Shown here: positions 28,872-31,154 of the stretch, one piece after another
Layout: every line of letters begins with the position of its first letter
Position numbering within the stretch: position 1 is the first letter of the stretch
Virus record (IMG/VR): IMGVR_UViG_3300046170_000020
Location: 1 to 31,154 of that record
Source of the DNA: a virus
Strand: one strand, 5' to 3'
DNA: 31,154 nt
Made by a program: the position numbers and the translations under genes
The notes under the pieces: model-generated
The model's database searches: none
Told to the model about the DNA's origin: nothing
What the model saw: the letters and a program-made list of their open reading frames with translations, nothing else

Positions 28872-29658
28872 TCGCAATAGCTTTATCTAGTTCTTCAATA
28901 TAACTCACTGACCAAGATAAAGGCTTAATTCCTTTTTTACGCATATCTATATCACCTTTTAACTTCCATTCTCGCATTTCCTCATCTGATTTTTCTTTAA
29001 CAGGTGTCACTTCAAGATATATCTTTTTCCTCAAGAACCGCTCTAGTGCCTTGTAATAGTCACCTTTTTGGTTTCTATAGGTGACGTACTTATCCCCTAC
29101 TGATTGTTTTTGTGTATCATCTAGTTTTTTCCATTGTTGAAAGCTATCCCACTTTACTGACCTAGTATCTTTATAATCTAAAACATACTTTCGCCAGAAA
29201 GTATCAAATTCCTGCGTATATATATTTGATTTATGATTAATGGTTGGTGTGTTAGTGTGTTCGTGTGTTAGTGTGTTAGCATTGCGTTCGGATATGCGTT
29301 CGTTATGCGTTCGCATTGCGTTTGCATCACCCCATCTAGCTTCTGCTGACTTAACTGCTTTTTGATGTTTTTCTTTCGCTTTTTCTATCTCTAAGTCACA
29401 TCTCTTGTTGCGAATTTTGCCATCATCTATATAGATTTTATCTTTGTTGATTAGTTCAGCTTTGATTTTAGCTATATCTTCATAGAAGGGTCTAGTCACT
29501 TGTTCCCAAGTCACTTCATCATCAAATAACTTATTATCCTGAACGTAAATTAAATCGCAAATTCTGCGATAGGCTAGTTCAGCTTTACCTGTAAGTGTAG
29601 AACAACCTGTCCACATGTCGTTTGGACAATATTGCACGAATATCATTTTCTTTGTCAT
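28858..29658 (-). CDS. DUF1376-like replication (helicase-loader-type) protein, 266 aa
   Basis: ATG 29658 has GGAGG 5 bases upstream, better than the longer start at 29697. Residues 1-115: DMWTGCSTLTGKAELAYRRI, CDLIYV, IRNKRCDLEIEKAKEK and AVKSAEARWGDANA match DUF1376, a winged-helix domain of phage replication organisers. Then a repetitive Asn/Thr/His linker and a C-terminal helical domain (FDTFWRKYVLDYKD, YYKALERFLRKKIYLEV) like DnaT/DnaD-type loaders. It probably opens the origin or loads helicase. The linker DNA is built from short repeats. Confidence 0.8.
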   Translation of the reverse strand: MTKKMIFVQYCPNDMWTGCSTLTGKAELAYRRICDLIYVQDNKLFDDEVTWEQVTRPFYEDIAKIKAELINKDKIYIDDGKIRNKRCDLEIEKAKEKHQKAVKSAEARWGDANAMRTHNERISERNANTLTHEHTNTPTINHKSNIYTQEFDTFWRKYVLDYKDTRSVKWDSFQQWKKLDDTQKQSVGDKYVTYRNQKGDYYKALERFLRKKIYLEVTPVKEKSDEEMREWKLKGDIDMRKKGIKPLSWSVSYIEELDKAIANGET

Positions 29659-29797
29659 AATTACCTCCGTTATAACATCTAATACATTTATGCTCATTTG
29701 TGTACTGTGAAATCTTTATAGACATGAATTTAGTATATTTACGACTACAGTCTATACACTTCACAGATTCTTTTTGGCTTTTTGTAATTTTAGTCAC
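29585..29797 (-). CDS. small zinc-ribbon protein, 70 aa
   Basis: GTG start overlapping the previous stop (TAGTG). Two CxxC pairs (KCIDCSRKYTKFMSIKISQY ... KCIRC, about 30 residues apart) form a probable zinc ribbon. Its last 24 codons overlap the DUF1376-like gene and its ribosome site, so the tail after CIRCYNGGN may be dispensable. Function unknown. Confidence 0.6.
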   Translation of the reverse strand: MTKITKSQKESVKCIDCSRKYTKFMSIKISQYTNEHKCIRCYNGGNYDKENDIRAILSKRHVDRLFYTYR

Positions 29798-30156
29798 TAT
29801 TTTACTAAATCAGCTATAGGCACTAAAACCATATCGGAATTTTCACCACCATTGACTATATTGCCTTGTTGATAGTGATATTTAGCAACAACTATTAATT
29901 TAGCGATAGGAACTATTAATATTCCTTCTGTAAATCCATTGGCATCTAAAATAAATGCCCAGTATTCAGATTTAGTTGTGGCTATGCCTGATGGCTTACC
30001 TCTTGATTTATATTCAATAGCTAAATTACCTGTTTTTTTCCATTTACAGTCAGTTTTAACTTCAATGGGTTGATTAACTAAAATGTTAGCTAATTCTTCT
30101 TCTTTCATTTGACCAAATTTTAAATCGTGTGTGAAAGTATTATTTTGTTCATACAT
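29797..30156 (-). CDS. PD-(D/E)XK nuclease-like protein, 119 aa
   Basis: ATG 30156 (GGGGG site 7 bases upstream, overlap with exonuclease end) is preferred to a longer frame. It has PIEVKTDCKWKKTGNLAIEY followed by KSRGKPSGIATTKSEYWAFI, the E-x-K catalytic core and the SRGKPSGI-W pattern seen in phage resolvase-like nucleases. Likely recombination or junction processing with the exonuclease upstream. Substrate inferred, not shown. Confidence 0.75.
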   Translation of the reverse strand: MYEQNNTFTHDLKFGQMKEEELANILVNQPIEVKTDCKWKKTGNLAIEYKSRGKPSGIATTKSEYWAFILDANGFTEGILIVPIAKLIVVAKYHYQQGNIVNGGENSDMVLVPIADLVK

Positions 30157-30157
30157 A

Positions 30158-30826
30158 TTAAATCCCCCAAATCTCTTTTCTAGCTTTATATAAATGTTTA
30201 CTACGCCAAATAAAGTCATCCATTTTAGGTTGGTAGATATAAGCAAAGTCTTTGGGTGTATTACATAATTCTAGAACTTTGTTCATACTTTTTAATCCAT
30301 TGTTAATCTCAATCTCATATTCCTCAGTAAATTCTATAGGTTCAAGATGTGATTTAGCAGGAGTGACGATAAACAAATAACATTCAACTTCCATTTGGTA
30401 AGTCTCAAATAATGCCTTTCTATAAAACCATTGTTGTAATTTATCATAATGGTTGATAGCCATTCTGCCTTTAGTCTTTAGGTCATACATAAAAAGTTTG
30501 TCATCTTTCTTGTAAACAAAATCACTAAATCCCCTAAAAGGTATTCCAAGAACTTCTGTAAATAGTTCTTCTTGATAAGAATGTAATTCTTTATCAGCTA
30601 CTATTTCTTTAAAAGCTTTAGTTTGTTCAAACATCTTAGGTATTAAATCAACATATTTTTCTACATCATCTCTATTAGGATAATCTAAAGTTTCTTTTTT
30701 AAATTTAGTTAAGTATTCAGCTTGATTAACTTCCTTACCATTTAGGTAGTCCATTAACATAGGCTCAACAGTATTACCTGCCATAGCAGGTGGTGATGAT
30801 GTACCTAATCTTTTATAGATTTTTTT
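30158..30826 (-). CDS. Cas4/RecB-like exonuclease, C-terminal fragment (frameshifted)
   Basis: The frame opens inside an A7 run (30820-30826), directly after TAG. IYKRLGTSSPPAMAGNTVEP, then RGFSDFVYKKD (catalytic Asp), FMYDLKTKGRMAI (D-x-K motif) and HYDKLQQWFYRKALFE (QxxxY motif) match the PDDEXK_1 exonuclease family. An ATG at 30784 is internal. With the 5' fragment the full protein would be 253 aa. Role: DNA end processing in phage recombination or replication. Confidence 0.85.
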   Translation of the reverse strand, partial: KKIYKRLGTSSPPAMAGNTVEPMLMDYLNGKEVNQAEYLTKFKKETLDYPNRDDVEKYVDLIPKMFEQTKAFKEIVADKELHSYQEELFTEVLGIPFRGFSDFVYKKDDKLFMYDLKTKGRMAINHYDKLQQWFYRKALFETYQMEVECYLFIVTPAKSHLEPIEFTEEYEIEINNGLKSMNKVLELCNTPKDFAYIYQPKMDDFIWRSKHLYKARKEIWGI

Positions 30827-30920
30827 CTATAATAAATTGACAAGTATAGTTTCTATATCCATTTAACTTGCTTGGTGACATAGGGAGTAAATCCCATTTC
30901 TTAAAGTTTTCTAGTTTCAT
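30813..30920 (-). CDS. Cas4/RecB-like exonuclease, N-terminal fragment (frameshifted)
   Basis: MKLENFKKWDLLPMSPSKLN followed by GYRNYTCQFIIEKNL and TAA. SPSKLNGYRNCPxQF-like sequence is the standard start of this exonuclease family. GGAGGAG lies 5 bases before ATG 30920, which itself lies inside the end of the HNH-like gene. One A too many in the A7 run separates it from the rest. Confidence 0.8.
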   Translation of the reverse strand: MKLENFKKWDLLPMSPSKLNGYRNYTCQFIIEKNL

Positions 30921-31154
30921 TATACTCCTCCCAGAGTTCATCTGCATAGACTTTTGGGTCTATATTTATTTCTTCCCAATATACTCTTTCACCTCTTTTA
31001 TGAAAGATAGAATGACAAGTAAAACATAATGGTATTCCTACACTGTCATCTCTAATCATAGCACCTACTCGGTACTTACCTTGCAAGTGATGAAATTGTA
31101 ATTGAGAATAATTTAATCTTCCTTCTAAATTACAAATATAGCAGGGGTGATTTT
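30901..31154 (-). CDS. HNH/Ref-like endonuclease, 5' end missing
   Basis: The frame is open to the window edge and reads NHPCYICNLEGRLNYSQLQF, HHLQGKYRVGAMIRDDSVGI, PLCFTCHSIFHKRGERVYW. CxxC, HH, CxxCH and a later H are a zinc-bound beta-beta-alpha HNH fold, closest by eye to Ref/DUF968-type nucleases. It precedes the exonuclease and probably acts in recombination or DNA processing. The N-terminus lies outside the window; an ATG at 31086 is internal. Confidence 0.75.
   Translation of the reverse strand, partial: NHPCYICNLEGRLNYSQLQFHHLQGKYRVGAMIRDDSVGIPLCFTCHSIFHKRGERVYWEEINIDPKVYADELWEEYNETRKL

Noticed and set aside
29225-29345. CRISPR-like or iteron array from repeated GCGTTCG units
   Set aside because: Repeats are short, imperfect, without spacers of equal length, and lie inside a coding frame that they preserve. 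An origin role remains open.
1-31154. tRNA genes, insertion sequences, integrase or attachment sites
   Set aside because: I saw no cloverleaf with a GGTTCGA-like T arm, no transposase or recombinase motifs and no long direct repeats. The window alone cannot exclude them elsewhere in the genome.

Overview
The window is a tailed-phage genome segment with siphovirus organisation. Every gene I can support lies on the minus strand, so transcription runs from base 31154 towards base 1. Base composition is strongly A+T-rich, genes are packed with many TAATG or short overlaps, and several small proteins (FGDPN-motif protein, GKGTYGSKRGRPPKK peptide, GTA-type 3TM holin, DUF1376-like replication protein) are of kinds I associate with phages of marine alphaproteobacteria such as SAR11. 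The host assignment is inference; nothing in the window proves it.

Layout, in transcription order. (1) 31154-28480: end of an early/replication module: HNH-type protein (cut by the window edge), Cas4/RecB-like exonuclease, small PD-(D/E)XK nuclease, zinc ribbon, DUF1376-like protein and two small ORFs, closed by a weak AT-rich terminator. (2) 28417-26404: a promoter, three small proteins and a ParB-methyltransferase fusion. (3) 26402-17649: inverted repeats, terminase small and large subunits, portal, a run of five strongly basic small proteins, a second promoter, MuF-like minor head protein, scaffold, major capsid protein, connector and tail-completion genes. (4) 17491-6953: tail tube, frameshifted tail chaperone, tape measure, tail tip proteins, J-like tip attachment protein, fibre and a large LamG/SPRY adhesin. 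(5) 6953-4002: six envelope-directed or coiled-coil proteins of mostly unknown function. (6) 3991-2345: nuclease, lysozyme, 3TM holin, small membrane and basic proteins, then a terminator-like hairpin. (7) 2318-1: a third promoter and a cassette of very small genes (zinc ribbon, possible ribbon-helix-helix protein, 33-residue membrane protein, lipoprotein), a wrecked gene, and the edge of the window.

Two themes run through the window. First, four conserved genes (exonuclease, portal, virion morphogenesis protein, J-like protein) are each split by one apparent extra base, and an unknown gene at 337-747 is disrupted several times. These are either sequence/assembly errors or real decay; they differ from the tail chaperone, whose -1 shift at A-AAA-AAC is of the programmed kind. 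Second, compact RNA hairpins lie just upstream of ribosome binding sites, two of them with the preceding stop codon exactly in the tetraloop, and three promoter-like sites share TTATAA boxes. The basic-protein cassette at 22384-23408 also hides a Cys-rich reading frame reachable by a -1 slip. These are the most novel-looking elements.
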